Part shown: positions 27,112 through 37,700 of the stretch, in pieces
Layout of the letters: every line of letters starts with the position of its first letter
How positions within the stretch are numbered: position 1 is the stretch's first letter
From: Hymenobacter crusticola
GTDB taxonomy: Bacteria; Bacteroidota; Bacteroidia; Cytophagales; Hymenobacteraceae
Assembly: GCF_002154225.1 (NCBI RefSeq)
Contig: NZ_MTSE01000002.1
Span: 62,001 to 126,000, forward strand
Length of the DNA stretch: 64,000 nucleotides
Reading direction: 5' to 3'
Notes under the pieces: model-generated
The model's input: the letters and a program-made list of their open reading frames with translations, nothing else
What the model was told of the DNA's origin: nothing
The model's database searches: none
Translations under genes and position numbers: made by a program

Positions 27112-28266
27112 ATGCTTCTGACAAATAAGAAAATAGCCATTATCGGCGGCGGGCCGGGGGGCCTCACGCTGGCGCGCCTCCTCCAACAGCAAGGCGTGGC
27201 GGTAACGGTGTATGAGCGAGACGTCGACCGCACGGCCCGCCAGCAGGGCGCCACCCTCGACCTGCACGACGAATCGGGCCTGCGCGCCCTCATCGAAGCC
27301 GGCTTGCTCGATGCCTTTCAAGCCCACTACCGGCCGGGCGCCGACAAGATCCGCTTGCTCGACGGGCAGGCTGCTATCCTTCACGATCAGCACCAGCAGC
27401 CCGATACGCCCACGTTTGGGCACGAGCACTTTCGACCCGAAATCGACCGCGGGCCGTTGCGCGACTTGCTGATCGACTCGCTCGCGCCCAGCACCATCGT
27501 TTGGAACAGCCAACTACTAAACCTAGCTCCTACCGCCAACGGCTGGCAACTGCATTTCGCCGGCGCCTATACCGCCTATGCCGACCTCGTCGTCGGGGCT
27601 GACGGCGCCAACTCGAAGGTGCGGCCTCTTCTGACGCCACTTAAGCCGTTTTTCACCGGCTATACGGTGGTAGAAGGCAATGTGTACGATGCGGCCCAGC
27701 ACGCTCCGGCCCTGTGGGCGCTGGTGAAAGGCGGAAAAATATTTGCCCTCGACGGCGAAAAATCGATTATTCTTAGCGCCAAAGGTGACGGGAGCCTAGC
27801 CTTCTATACTTGCCAGCGTACCCCCGAAAACTGGGCACAAGAAAGCGGCATCGACTTTCAAAACGTGCAGCAAGTAGCCGCCTGGTTTGCGCACGATTTT
27901 GCTACGTGGAGCCCGCTGTGGGGCGAACTGTTTGCTACCGAGGCAGCGTACTTTGTGCTGCGTCCGCAGTACTGCATGCCCCTCGACCAAGAGTGGCCTA
28001 CGCAATCCACCATCGCCCTGCTCGGCGACGCCGCCCACCTGATGCCACCCTACGCCGGCGAAGGCGTGAACATGGCCATGCTGGATGCGCTGGAGCTAAG
28101 CCGCTGTCTAACAGATGGTCGCTTCACAACGCTCCACGGCGCTATTAGTTATTACGAAAAGGAAATGCGCCGTCGTGGTTCCGAAGTGGCTGCTATTTCC
28201 ATCGAGTCGATGGAGCAGATGCATTCGCCCAACGGCGTAGCCTGGATGCGCCAAGTGGTAGCGTGA
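27112..28266 (+). CDS. TetX-like FAD-dependent monooxygenase
   Basis: This 384-residue class A flavoprotein monooxygenase resembles Tet(X) along its length. It shows the FAD Rossmann motif IAIIGGGPGGLTLARLLQQQGVAVTVYERD, then GATLDLHDESG, the EIDRGPLRDLLIDSL segment, DLVVGADGANSKVR, and the second FAD motif LLGDAAHLMPPYAGEGVNMAMLDALEL (from ~residue 303). Tet(X) hydroxylates tetracyclines. Many relatives act on other aromatic compounds, so resistance is a possibility and not a conclusion. It is paired with the AraC regulator 33 bases upstream. The C-terminal helix typical of Tet(X) is present (MEQMHSPN region). Confidence 0.85.
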   Translation: MLLTNKKIAIIGGGPGGLTLARLLQQQGVAVTVYERDVDRTARQQGATLDLHDESGLRALIEAGLLDAFQAHYRPGADKIRLLDGQAAILHDQHQQPDTPTFGHEHFRPEIDRGPLRDLLIDSLAPSTIVWNSQLLNLAPTANGWQLHFAGAYTAYADLVVGADGANSKVRPLLTPLKPFFTGYTVVEGNVYDAAQHAPALWALVKGGKIFALDGEKSIILSAKGDGSLAFYTCQRTPENWAQESGIDFQNVQQVAAWFAHDFATWSPLWGELFATEAAYFVLRPQYCMPLDQEWPTQSTIALLGDAAHLMPPYAGEGVNMAMLDALELSRCLTDGRFTTLHGAISYYEKEMRRRGSEVAAISIESMEQMHSPNGVAWMRQVVA

Positions 28267-28309
28267 CAGTATTCTAATGCCATAGCTAGGTCCGATCAGC
28301 CCCGCACGA

Positions 28310-28373
28310 TAGAACGAAAACAGGCTACGGGCTGCTAGCCTAGGCTAGCCCTAGGCATACGAACTTCGTTCTA
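28310..28373. repeat. Nested inverted repeat around a 16-bp CTAG-rich palindrome
   Basis: Arms tagaacgaa (28310-28318) and ttcgttcta (28365-28373) flank GCTAGCCTAGGCTAGC (28334-28349), a perfect 16-bp palindrome with three CTAG tetramers. A fourth CTAG follows at once. The element is intergenic between convergent genes. Confidence 0.6.
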
Positions 28374-28379
28374 AACGAA

Positions 28380-28407
28380 ATAGCCCAGGGAATGAACCCT
28401 GGGCTAT
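28380..28407. terminator. Bidirectional terminator between convergent genes
   Basis: A perfect 11-bp stem (28380-28390 with 28397-28407) and 6-base loop lie between the TetX-like gene and the response-regulator/flavoprotein gene. On the minus strand it is followed by T-rich sequence. Confidence 0.75.
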
Positions 28408-28419
28408 CCTGCATCTTAG

Positions 28420-30072
28420 TTATTCATCTAAGTACTGGTGCACAAACTTAATGGCCATGGAGCCTTCGCCTACGGCCGAGGCCACCCGGGCCATGGCGCC
28501 CGCCCGGCCATCGCCGGAGGCAAATACGCCGGGGACACAGGTTTCGAGCAGGTACGGCTCCCGGGGGTGTTTCCAGTGCTTGGCGTAGCGCGGATCGGTT
28601 ACTAAGTCGCGGCCGGTAAGCAAGTAGCCTTTGTTGTCGAAAAGCACCGTGCCATTGAGCCATTCGGTGCTCGGTTTGGCCCCGATAAAGACAAACAAGG
28701 CCCGCGCCTTGCGTACTTCGCGCTGCCCGTTAATGCTCAACACCAGCTCCTCTAAGTGGTCTTGGCCACACACTTCCTTCACTTGCGTGAAAGACATAAT
28801 CTCAATGTTCGACGTTTGCCGGATCTGCTCGATCAGGTACGCCGACATGGAGGCCGCCAGCGTTTCGCCCCGAATGACAATGTACACTTGCCGGGCGTAA
28901 GCTGCTAGGTACATCGCCGCTTGTCCCGCCGAGTTGCCTCCGCCTACGATGTACACGTCGCCTTTGTCGCAGGAACGGGCCTCGGTACGGGCGGCGCCAT
29001 AGTAGACCCCCGCCCCGCTGAGGCGGTCGATGCCAGGAATGTCGAGCGTACGGTAGCTAACACCTAGGGTAAGTACCACGGCTTTGGTACGCACCTCGCT
29101 GCCGTTGGCTAGGGTCAGAACTTTATAATAGCCATCCTGGATGCACATACTGGTGACTTCCTGCGCCAGGAATTCCGCCCCGAGCCGCAGGGCCTGCGAC
29201 CAAGCACGGTGAGTCAGCTCACTACCGCTCACGCCTGTGGGAAAACCTAGGTAGTTCTCGATGCGGGAGCTGGTACCAGCTTGACCACCAGGGAGGTTGC
29301 GCTCCACTAGTAGTGTTTTTAATCCTTCGGAAGCGCCATACACAGCGGCGGCCAAGCCCGACGGCCCAGCGCCCACCACCACCACATCGTACAGATCGGC
29401 CGACGCGTGCGAGGCGAGACCTAGCTTCGCCGCAATCGCGCCGCGCTCCGGATGGGCCAGGGCCTCGCCGTCCTCGCTGATGACTAACGGCAGATCGGCG
29501 GTCGTGAAGCCCGTGCTATTGAGTAGGATCTGCGCCTCGGGGTTTGTTTCCACATCCAGCCACTCGAAAGGTACCATGTAGCCGGCCAGGAAATCCTTGA
29601 CCTCGTGGGAAAGCGGCGACCATTGAAAGCCAATAACGCGCACGCCCTGAAACCTAGGTTTGTAGGTTGCCTGCCAGGCGTCCAGCAAGTCGTGGAGCGT
29701 GGGGTAGAGCAGCTGCTGGGGCGGGTCCCAGGGCTTGAGCAAGTAGTAGTCGAGCTGGGCTTGGTTGATGGCCCGGATGGCGGCTTCAGTATCGGCATAA
29801 GCTGTGAGCAGCACGCGCTTAGTGTTGGGGAAGAGCGTGCGCGTCTTCTCCAGCAGCTCAACGCCTTCCATACCCGGCATGCGTTGGTCGGCCAAAACCA
29901 AAGCTAGCGGCTCGGCTCGCACATTAAGCTCTTTAATAATTTCCAGCGCCTCGGCGCCGGAGCTGGCGCGGATGACGCGGTAGTCGCGGCGAAACTCGCT
30001 GCGGAGGTCCCGATCTATGGCGCTCAGCACCTGCGGGTCGTCATCGACGGCTAGGAGAACGGGTTTTTTCAT
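28420..30072 (-). CDS. Response regulator fused to a thioredoxin-reductase-like flavoprotein
   Basis: The 550 residues fall into three parts. A receiver domain (1-125) has Asp10-12, phosphoacceptor Asp62 (LVLADQRMPGMEG) and Lys113. A thioredoxin-fold-like stretch (~140-215) carries no CxxC. A TrxR-like domain has the FAD motif VVGAGPSGLAAAVYGA (~233-246), the NADPH motif VGGGNSAGQAAMY (~376-388) and a C-terminal FAD segment GVFASGDGR. Where thioredoxin reductases carry CxxC before the NADPH motif this one reads YYGAART, with a single Cys368. Thus FAD and NADPH sites are kept, but classical disulfide reduction is unlikely. It is co-transcribed with the kinase 51 bases upstream, so its redox or signalling output is probably phosphorylation-controlled. 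Confidence 0.9.
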   Translation of the reverse strand: MKKPVLLAVDDDPQVLSAIDRDLRSEFRRDYRVIRASSGAEALEIIKELNVRAEPLALVLADQRMPGMEGVELLEKTRTLFPNTKRVLLTAYADTEAAIRAINQAQLDYYLLKPWDPPQQLLYPTLHDLLDAWQATYKPRFQGVRVIGFQWSPLSHEVKDFLAGYMVPFEWLDVETNPEAQILLNSTGFTTADLPLVISEDGEALAHPERGAIAAKLGLASHASADLYDVVVVGAGPSGLAAAVYGASEGLKTLLVERNLPGGQAGTSSRIENYLGFPTGVSGSELTHRAWSQALRLGAEFLAQEVTSMCIQDGYYKVLTLANGSEVRTKAVVLTLGVSYRTLDIPGIDRLSGAGVYYGAARTEARSCDKGDVYIVGGGNSAGQAAMYLAAYARQVYIVIRGETLAASMSAYLIEQIRQTSNIEIMSFTQVKEVCGQDHLEELVLSINGQREVRKARALFVFIGAKPSTEWLNGTVLFDNKGYLLTGRDLVTDPRYAKHWKHPREPYLLETCVPGVFASGDGRAGAMARVASAVGEGSMAIKFVHQYLDE

Positions 30073-30123
30073 GGTGAAGAGAATAGAGCAGCGTTGTGGA
30101 AGGAAAGGTGTGCGGGTGCAAGT

Positions 30124-31518
30124 CTACGCTACGGGCAGCCAAGCACAAAACTCGGTGTGGCCCGGCGTCGATTGCACCTCCAGGCGGCCATTGTGGTTGC
30201 GGATGGTGCGCTGGGCAATATCCAAACCTAGGCCTGTGCCGTCGCCGGCTTGCTTGGTGGTGAAAAAGGGTTCGAAGATGCGCGATAAGATTTCGGCCGG
30301 AATGCCAGGACCGTTATCGACAATAAAAACGCGCACGAAGTCGCCTTCCCGGCGCGTGCGCAACGTGATGGTGCCGCCCTCGGGTAAGGCGTCGAGCGCA
30401 TTGTCGATTAAGTTCGTCCATACTTGGTTCAGGCTGCTGACCTGCCCGCAGATCATAGGCAGATCGGGAGCGTAGTCGCGCACGAGCTGAATGTTCTTGT
30501 TGCGCAGCTGGTAGCTGAACATGTTGAGCGTGCTCTCCAGGCCGCTTACCACATCTAGCGAGGCCATGTCGGAGCCCCGGTCCATGTGCGAATACGTCTT
30601 TACATTGTTGACCAGCGTGCTGATGCGGGAGCTAGCTTCCTGCACGTCGCAGACCAAGTGGTAAGTGGTGAGTTGCCCTTCCAGCCAAGCCAGGGCGGCA
30701 GGTAGCACCTCAACGGGCAGGTCGGCAGCGACGGGCTTGAGCTGGTCGAGGGCTAGGCCGGCATCAATTAAGCCGCCGGCCAGTTGGTAACCATCAGGCA
30801 CGCCTTGCTCTTCTAGCCAATCGGCTAGCTCATCTTCTAAGTCGGCGCGCTGCAACGCCGAGGGCCGCGTTTGGGGTTCCGTGCTGCAAGCCGCCTGCGC
30901 TAGGTTCATGAGGGCTTCCAGCGACTCAGGGGTAGGGCAGTGGCGCACCAAGCTCAGGAGCAAGGCTGGCTTGGTCGCGGCCCGATCGGCTAGGGCTTCG
31001 GCGGCCCGGGCAATGGCTGCGGCCGGGTTGTTCAGCTCGTGCGCCAAGCCGGCCGAAAGCTTGCCTAGCGCCCGTAGCTTCTCGTCGCGCTCCTGGCCCC
31101 GAGCCTCCTCTCGTACCCGGTCGCTCATGAGGCCTACCAGCCGCTGCACCAGCTCAGGGCTTACACGTTCGAGTTCCGGGAAAAAGTTGCGGTGCAGAGC
31201 GTACATGACGGTCTGGCCAACGGCAGCGCCGTAGTTGGACAAGGTTTGTAGGCGCGAATACGGCAGCACGCCGCTTACTTGCCCCGTCTCAATGCGGAAG
31301 TAGGGCTCTCGGTGGCCATTCTGGGTACGAAAAAATTGGACGCCTCCTTGCACGAAAGCTGTTAGGTACTCGGCCGGATCACCGGGCTGCACAATGGAAG
31401 CATCGGGCGCGTAGTCGCGACGCTCGCCATTCATCAATAGCCAGTCTATTGTTTCAAGGGGCAGCCCTTGAAACGTTGTGATGGTCAGTAGCTCTTCTCG
31501 GGTCAGGTTGGCAGGCAT
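30124..31518 (-). CDS. Histidine kinase with cyclic-nucleotide-binding-like sensor domain
   Basis: From the ATG at 31518 it has 464 residues. Residues ~8-130 match a cyclic-nucleotide-binding fold (FQGLPLETIDWLLMNGERRDYAPDASIVQPGDPAEYLTAFVQGGV pattern features, then YFRIETGQVSGVLPYS). The kinase core has LRALGKLSAGLAHELNNPAAAI (phospho-His160), WTNLIDNALDALPEGG (N box), FIVDNGPGIP (G1), FEPFFTTKQAGDGTGLGLDI (F and G2 boxes). The arginine expected for cAMP phosphate binding is not evident, so the ligand is uncertain. A TTG 30 bases upstream could start a longer form. The response regulator gene follows directly and is the obvious partner. Confidence 0.88.
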   Translation of the reverse strand: MPANLTREELLTITTFQGLPLETIDWLLMNGERRDYAPDASIVQPGDPAEYLTAFVQGGVQFFRTQNGHREPYFRIETGQVSGVLPYSRLQTLSNYGAAVGQTVMYALHRNFFPELERVSPELVQRLVGLMSDRVREEARGQERDEKLRALGKLSAGLAHELNNPAAAIARAAEALADRAATKPALLLSLVRHCPTPESLEALMNLAQAACSTEPQTRPSALQRADLEDELADWLEEQGVPDGYQLAGGLIDAGLALDQLKPVAADLPVEVLPAALAWLEGQLTTYHLVCDVQEASSRISTLVNNVKTYSHMDRGSDMASLDVVSGLESTLNMFSYQLRNKNIQLVRDYAPDLPMICGQVSSLNQVWTNLIDNALDALPEGGTITLRTRREGDFVRVFIVDNGPGIPAEILSRIFEPFFTTKQAGDGTGLGLDIAQRTIRNHNGRLEVQSTPGHTEFCAWLPVA

Positions 31519-31681
31519 ACGTACGGAGTAGCTGGGTTCTGGTATCAATCAATATACACTACTAGCGCCGGACTCAAGGTAGAGAGCCTGCCTAGGGGGC
31601 GACTAGCAGCCGTGCAAAGTGTTGCGTTCGAGCAGTAGGGCTGCACGGTTGGCTGCGTAAAATAACTAGGTATCTACCACA

Positions 31682-31713
31682 AAAAAGCCTCTCCCAAATG
31701 GGAGAGGCTTTTT
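31682..31713. terminator. Terminator after the first giant T9SS protein
   Basis: A perfect 14-bp stem (31682-31695 with 31700-31713) has loop aaat and A/T tracts in both outer arms. It ends the minus-strand adhesin gene and could act both ways. The gap 31519-31681 shows nothing else. Confidence 0.85.
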
Positions 31714-31734
31714 CAACGTTTTGCTACCGTACGC

Positions 31735-34700
31735 TTATTGCTTCAGCAGACGCTTAGTGAGGTGTACCGAGTTGCTGTTGATGACAACTAGGTAAGCGCC
31801 CGCCGGTAAGTTCTGCACATGAAGGAGGTGCGTAGCGCCACCAGCTAGCTGCTGCGTGCTCAGGATTCGGCCAGCGGCGTCGAGTAAAGTCACGGAGTAG
31901 TTGCCTGCTGGCACCTGCGTTAGGTCGAGCGTAGTTTGGTCAACAGCCGGGTTCGGGTAGAGCTCCATGGCAACCGTTGCCACTGCCGAGAACTGCACCG
32001 TGCGCACAGGCGAGAAAGACTCGGTGCTGTCGGTGTCTACTTGGCGCAAACGGTAATAAAGCTGTTGTCCGGCGCGAGCGGCGGCTTTATCAACAAAGCT
32101 GTAGGTGTGCACGGTGTTGGTCGAGCCGTTGCCAGCTACCGTGCCTACGGCGGTGAAGTACTGTCCGTCCAAGGAGCGCTCTACTACGAAGTGGTCATTG
32201 TTCTTCTCCGAAGCCGTTGTCCAGGCTAGCACAGCATCGTTCACTTTGGCCGTGGCGGTGAAAGCTGTCAACTCAACCGGTAGCGGTACCGAGCCGATGG
32301 TGAAGCTCTGGATGATGCTGTTGGTGCCACCATTCACGTCCGTCGTACTAACAGTTACGGAGTAGGTTCCTGCCTTCAGCTTGGTGCGGTCAGACACGAA
32401 CAGTTGGCCTGTGGTTGTATTCAGACTCACGCCGAGCGCTGCCAATTGTGTAGCCGTGAGCGAAGAAGTTGCAGCCAGTACAGCGTTTGTGCCTGTAGTT
32501 GGTAACCCGTTGCTCGCACCAGCGAGCAGAGCGCCTGTGGTCGTATTGTACACGAGAGACGAGCTACCCGAGGTAACGTAGCGAGCACCGTTCAAGTCGG
32601 TGATATACGTCAGCACGTCGTTGTTCTGGTATGGCGCAACCCCGCCTTTGGTCGGCGTAGCAGCGTACGTCGAGTTCTGATCAGTGCCTACCTGAATCGT
32701 ATACATGGCCGTGTTCGAAGTAGCCGCTACGCTAGCGTTATCGGTAGCTGTGTAGCTGAAGAAGGCATTGCCCACGAAACCAATAGTTGGTAGGTAACGC
32801 AGCTGGCTAGCTGACGTAGCCGTCAGCACAGTGGTCGTTGTAACGGCAGTGGTGCCATCTGCTAGATAGAGTGTACCCGAAGTAGGCAGCGCTGTAATCC
32901 GGTAGGTTAGCGTGTTGTTGTCGGCGTCGGTACCTACCAATGGCGAGATAAGCATAGCTTTGGTGGCCGTATTACCCTCCGGTGATTGAACGCTGTTTAC
33001 GACGTTATACGCTACTGGCGCCCGGTTGCTAATCGTGTTAACGCTAGCGGAGTTGTTGTCCGGGTCCGTATCAACGTCTGATGTCACAGCACCTGCTACC
33101 GTTACCAAAGTAGGCGTAGAAGGCGTGGTGAACGATACGTAGTTCGTTACGGCATTGGCCTGACCACCTGCCAACGAGGCAATAGCAGGGAAGGTAATTG
33201 TCGTAACCCCATTCAGGGTGCTAACCGAGCTACCAGCCGGATACGTCAGGTCGGTTACTGTGCTAGGTACCGTCACCGTCTGCACCACGTTGGTGGAAGG
33301 TGACGCCGTGCTAACGTTGGAAGTTGTTACAGCATACGTCACTTTCGAGCTAGGTGCTACTGAAGCAGGACCGCTGATGCTGGTAGTAGCATTCGCCTGC
33401 GACGTTACGTTCACCGTAGCCAAAGCTGTGTTGTTGCTCAATGCCCCGTCGGAAGTGGCCGACGTAATGGCGGCTACGGCCTTGATCGGACCTGAAGCCG
33501 GAGCCGTGAAGCTCACCGTGTACGTACCAATCACGGCGGCACCGCCCGCGACGGTAGCTACTGTTGGGTATGTCACGATGCCCGTATTAGGGTCGTAGTT
33601 GCCGCTGCTCGACACCAGAACGTCCGTCAGACCAGGTACTAGAACAATCTGCGGTACCACGTTGGTAGCGGTGCCCGTACCTAGGTTGTTGAAAGTAGCC
33701 GTCAGCGTAGTCGCAGCGTTAGCATTCACCGACGTTGTGGCAGGCGTGAAGGTTGCCACTTGCAGGTCAGCGGTAGCAGTAGTAGCAGCTACCGGAGTGG
33801 TAGCTACACCAGCGTAGTTGTTGTCGAGGTTTGTGTCGTAGCTGGTAGTAGTTACCCGAGCTACGCCCGTGAGTTGAGCCACGTCGGGCATCGTTACCGC
33901 CACTTCGTTCGAGAGGCTAGCTCCGCTGGCTAGTGCATTCACCACCGGGAACGTCACCAGACCAGTTGCGTTGTCATACGTGCCGGTGTTCGTGCCACCA
34001 GGGAATGTGACGTTGGCAGCGCCTAGGCCAGCGGGTAGTTGCAGCGTAGGGGCTACGCTCGTTGCCGTTGCCGCGCCTTTGTTGGTCGTGCTTACTACGT
34101 AGAACACTTGGTTGCCTACTACTGCCGAAGCCGGCGTCGTTGCACTGATCGTTATATCAGCAGCAGGCGTCACAGTAGTGAGCACCGTAGCGGTGTTGTT
34201 AGCAATAGTAGTTTCCGCGGTGCTCGAGCTAACAAAAGCCACTGGGCTGAAGCTGCTCATGCTGGCTGGTGCCGTGAATGAAATAGTATTCGTCTGCGTG
34301 AAGCCCGTGGCTAGCGGATCGGCGAAGCTAATGGTCAGAACGCCCGAAGTAGCGTCGTATTGGGTGCTGTTAGCTGCTACACCATTAAGCTGTATAGAGG
34401 TCAGGCCTGCGGGCAACTGTACTTTTTGTACCACGCCATTGGCGGTAGCACTACCGTTGTTGGCTGTCGTTACCGTGTAGGTTAATGTCTGACCGGGCAG
34501 CGCCACTACCGGACCAGCTAGCGTGGTAGCTACGTCTGTTACCGGTGTCACTTCAACTTTCGCCTCTGCTACGTTGTCGTTGGGTACTAGATCGGCATTC
34601 GAGGTGCTCACCGTAGCCGTAGCCAGAACGAAGCCTTGTTGCGGTGCGGCAAACGTAACGGTGTACGTTTGGCTACTGCCCACGGCTAGGTTCGAGGTTA

Positions 34701-37700
34701 ATGCGGGGAAGGTCAGCAAGCCAGTAGCTGGGTTATACGTACCACCGCCTAGGTTGCTGAATGCCAAGCCAGTTGGTAATGCTACCATTTCCTGCACACC
34801 GGCCGCAGCACCTGGGCCAGCATTGTTAGCCGTAATGGTCAACGTGATGTTAGCACCCGCTGCTACGCTCGTCGCGGAAGGCGTGATGGTCGTATATACG
34901 TTGGTCGCTGCGCCTGTGCCCGTAGCGGTCGTAACCGTGGGGCGCGTGGTGGCACCATTCAGCTGCGCCGTGTTGTTGTTCGTGCCAGCTATCGGCGAAT
35001 TCAGGTCACCGGCATTGCTGTTGGTCAGGCCAGAAGTCACAACGGCTACTGGCGCCAGAAAGCTGCTGCTAGGTGCTACGAAGCTAATGGTGTTCATTTG
35101 TGACTGACCCGCTGCTAGCGTGCTGATAGCCGGGAAGGTTACCGTAGTCGTGTTAGCACTCGAGTTGAACGCCGCCGTGCCCCCATTAGAGGCATAGATG
35201 CCCGTTACGTTGCCGGGGAGCGTCACCGTCTGGATCACGTTAGTTGCTGGCGATACCGAATTGGCATTAACCGATGGGCCCACGTTGCTGGTCACGATGG
35301 TGTAGGTAACCTCGTTGCCAGCCGTTACGCTGCTCGGACCGTTGATTGCCGTCGTCACATCAAAACGCGGTGCAATAGTCGTCGGTACGGTAGCAGTGTT
35401 GTCGGAGGTAATCGTTTCCGTGCCGCCGTTGCCGCTGATATTAGCCGTTACAATCAGTGGGTCCGTAACCGGAGCTGGGAATACAACCGCCGTTGTGGTC
35501 GTACCCGTACCGGCCATTAAGTTACCAATAGTCAAGGTCAGCAGGCCAGTGCTCTGGTTGTAATTGCCGGTCGGGAAGGTAATAACGCCGTTGTTCAGTG
35601 TACCCGTGCTACCGCCGACAGTGAAGCCAGTAATTATAAGGCCTGCTGGTAGTTGCACGGTTTCTACCACGTTCGTAGCGGCCACCGAGCCAGGATTGCT
35701 GGAGGTTACATTGTACGTCACCGAAGCACCCGCATTAGCCGATGATGGGCCTGAAAGCGAGGTAGCTAGGTTGAAGGTGGTCCCTTTTACCTCTACCGAA
35801 ATATATGCGATGTTCGATACCGTGCCCGAAGTGTTTTTCACGGTATAGGGTATTGTGGCAATGCCCACGAAACCAGCAGCGGGCGTGAAGGTCACGTTGC
35901 CGCTAGCATCTACCGCGAAGACGCCCTGCGAAGTAGGAACGGCCGTGCCAAGCGTCACGGTTGTGGGGTCGATGGTGCCGCTCGGCGTGTCGTTTGTCGT
36001 TACGGCCGTAGTACCCGTGAAGGTATAAGCCGTGCCAGGCATAGTCGTGGCAAAGTCGTTGTTGGCGACCGGGGCCTGTAGCACAGGTGCGTTCCCCGAG
36101 AATTCGGAAGTGCCGCGCTCCGTGGCCGAGGTAGAGGTGATGGTCGCCGTTGCCGTCAGCTTGACGCCGCTAGCAGCCAATGCGGCTTGTTGTGCCGAAG
36201 TCAGCGAAGCAAGCGGAATCGAGAAAGAGAAGCGGTTTTGACCTGTCTCTGTTCCCTGATAGAAACCGTTGACCGTTGCGTTGCTTTGTCCGTAGCTGCC
36301 GGTGATGGCATCTAGGTCCGCGGTTGACCCTTCAGTGCGTGAGAACAGATAAGCGGAGCCCTGGCCAAAGTTGGCACCAATTGCGTTGAGCGACGCTGCA
36401 TTCTGGGTGGCAATAAAAAATTCCAGCAAGGCACCCGTTTTAGCGAAGCCCGTCAGCAACAGGTTGCCATTGCGGATGGTAGCCGTTGCGATAACAGGAT
36501 AGTTCAACAAGCCGTTGGCACCCGTGTCCGTGTCGCTGTTGTCATTGTACGACACAAAAGGAGAGGAACCAGCGGGCAGGCTATTATTGGTTGTTTCTAA
36601 ATCAATGCCGATGTTACCCGTCGTCACGTTGCCGTTGGAAGCGACGCTGCCGTTACCGCTGATCGAGTTCATCGACAGCACGTTGTTGCTCGTGTTAGTC
36701 GTGGTGCTAGTCGTCGTGGTGCCGTTCGTGACGGCAATACCAGCGCCGATGTTGTTGGTAATAATGTTCTGACTAACCGTGTTATCGCTGCCGAACAACC
36801 GAACACCAGCATTTTCACCGTTGGCGCGGCCATTGTTCGTGATGGTGTTGCCCGTCAGAGCGTTGCCACCAGATGAACCATACATATCTACACCTGCGCC
36901 GAAGTTGTCAAGAACGTAATTGCCGGTGATAATCGTAGCCGAGCTATTCTCGATATCAATGCCGTCGAGGTTGTCAGCGCCGATACTGTTGTTGCGGATT
37001 TCATTGTTGCGAATAACAACGCCTGTCGAGCCGGCTTCTACACCAATGCCTTTACCCCGAGCGTAGCCAATCAGGTTGTTCTGCACAATGCTAGCTGTAG
37101 CGCCAGTAGTAGTGCCATTGCCTTTGCCACTGATGATGCGAAGGTTGTCGCCCGTACCCGAAGAAGTGGTGCTGTAAGCTAGGCTAGCGGCAGTAGCAGA
37201 AATGCCCAAAAAGTTGCTTTCAATCAGGAAACCAGTGACGTTGCCAACCCGCACGTTTGCGTTGTTGTCGTCGTTGGTTGCGGTGCCAAAACCTAGCACC
37301 GATAAGCCACGCAGGAGTGTACCAGCTGCTTGTACATCAAGACCAATGTTGACGGCCGTAGACGTTGTGCTCTGAATTTGCACTTCCGGTTTGTTTACCA
37401 CCATTAGAGCTAGCTCGTCACCCGTGTTGGCAATGCCATCGGGGCCAACCCCTACGGTACCTGCCGTGCCAAGCGTGCCCGTGTTGGTATTACCAATATT
37501 CGCGGTCTGTGTCGAGCCATCAATAGCAGTATTTGCATCCGTGAGAGCCGGTAATGCACTCGTGGGTCTGATAAGTGCTACCCCGTTGGTCAGTTGCGAA
37601 GCTGGACCGCCGTTGTTGCTAGCCAATAGACCAGCATGAGCCGCTCCATCCGGAACCATAAAGATAGACACCTCACTCCCGGCTACCTGACCCGTTTGAG

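Noticed and set aside
33218..35848. Long plus-strand open frames opposite the first giant adhesin (for example 34523-35107)
   Set aside because: They are shadows of a Thr/Val/Gly-rich repeat gene: low-complexity Val/Ala/Pro sequence, no domain, no start signal, and the minus strand has clear domains throughout.
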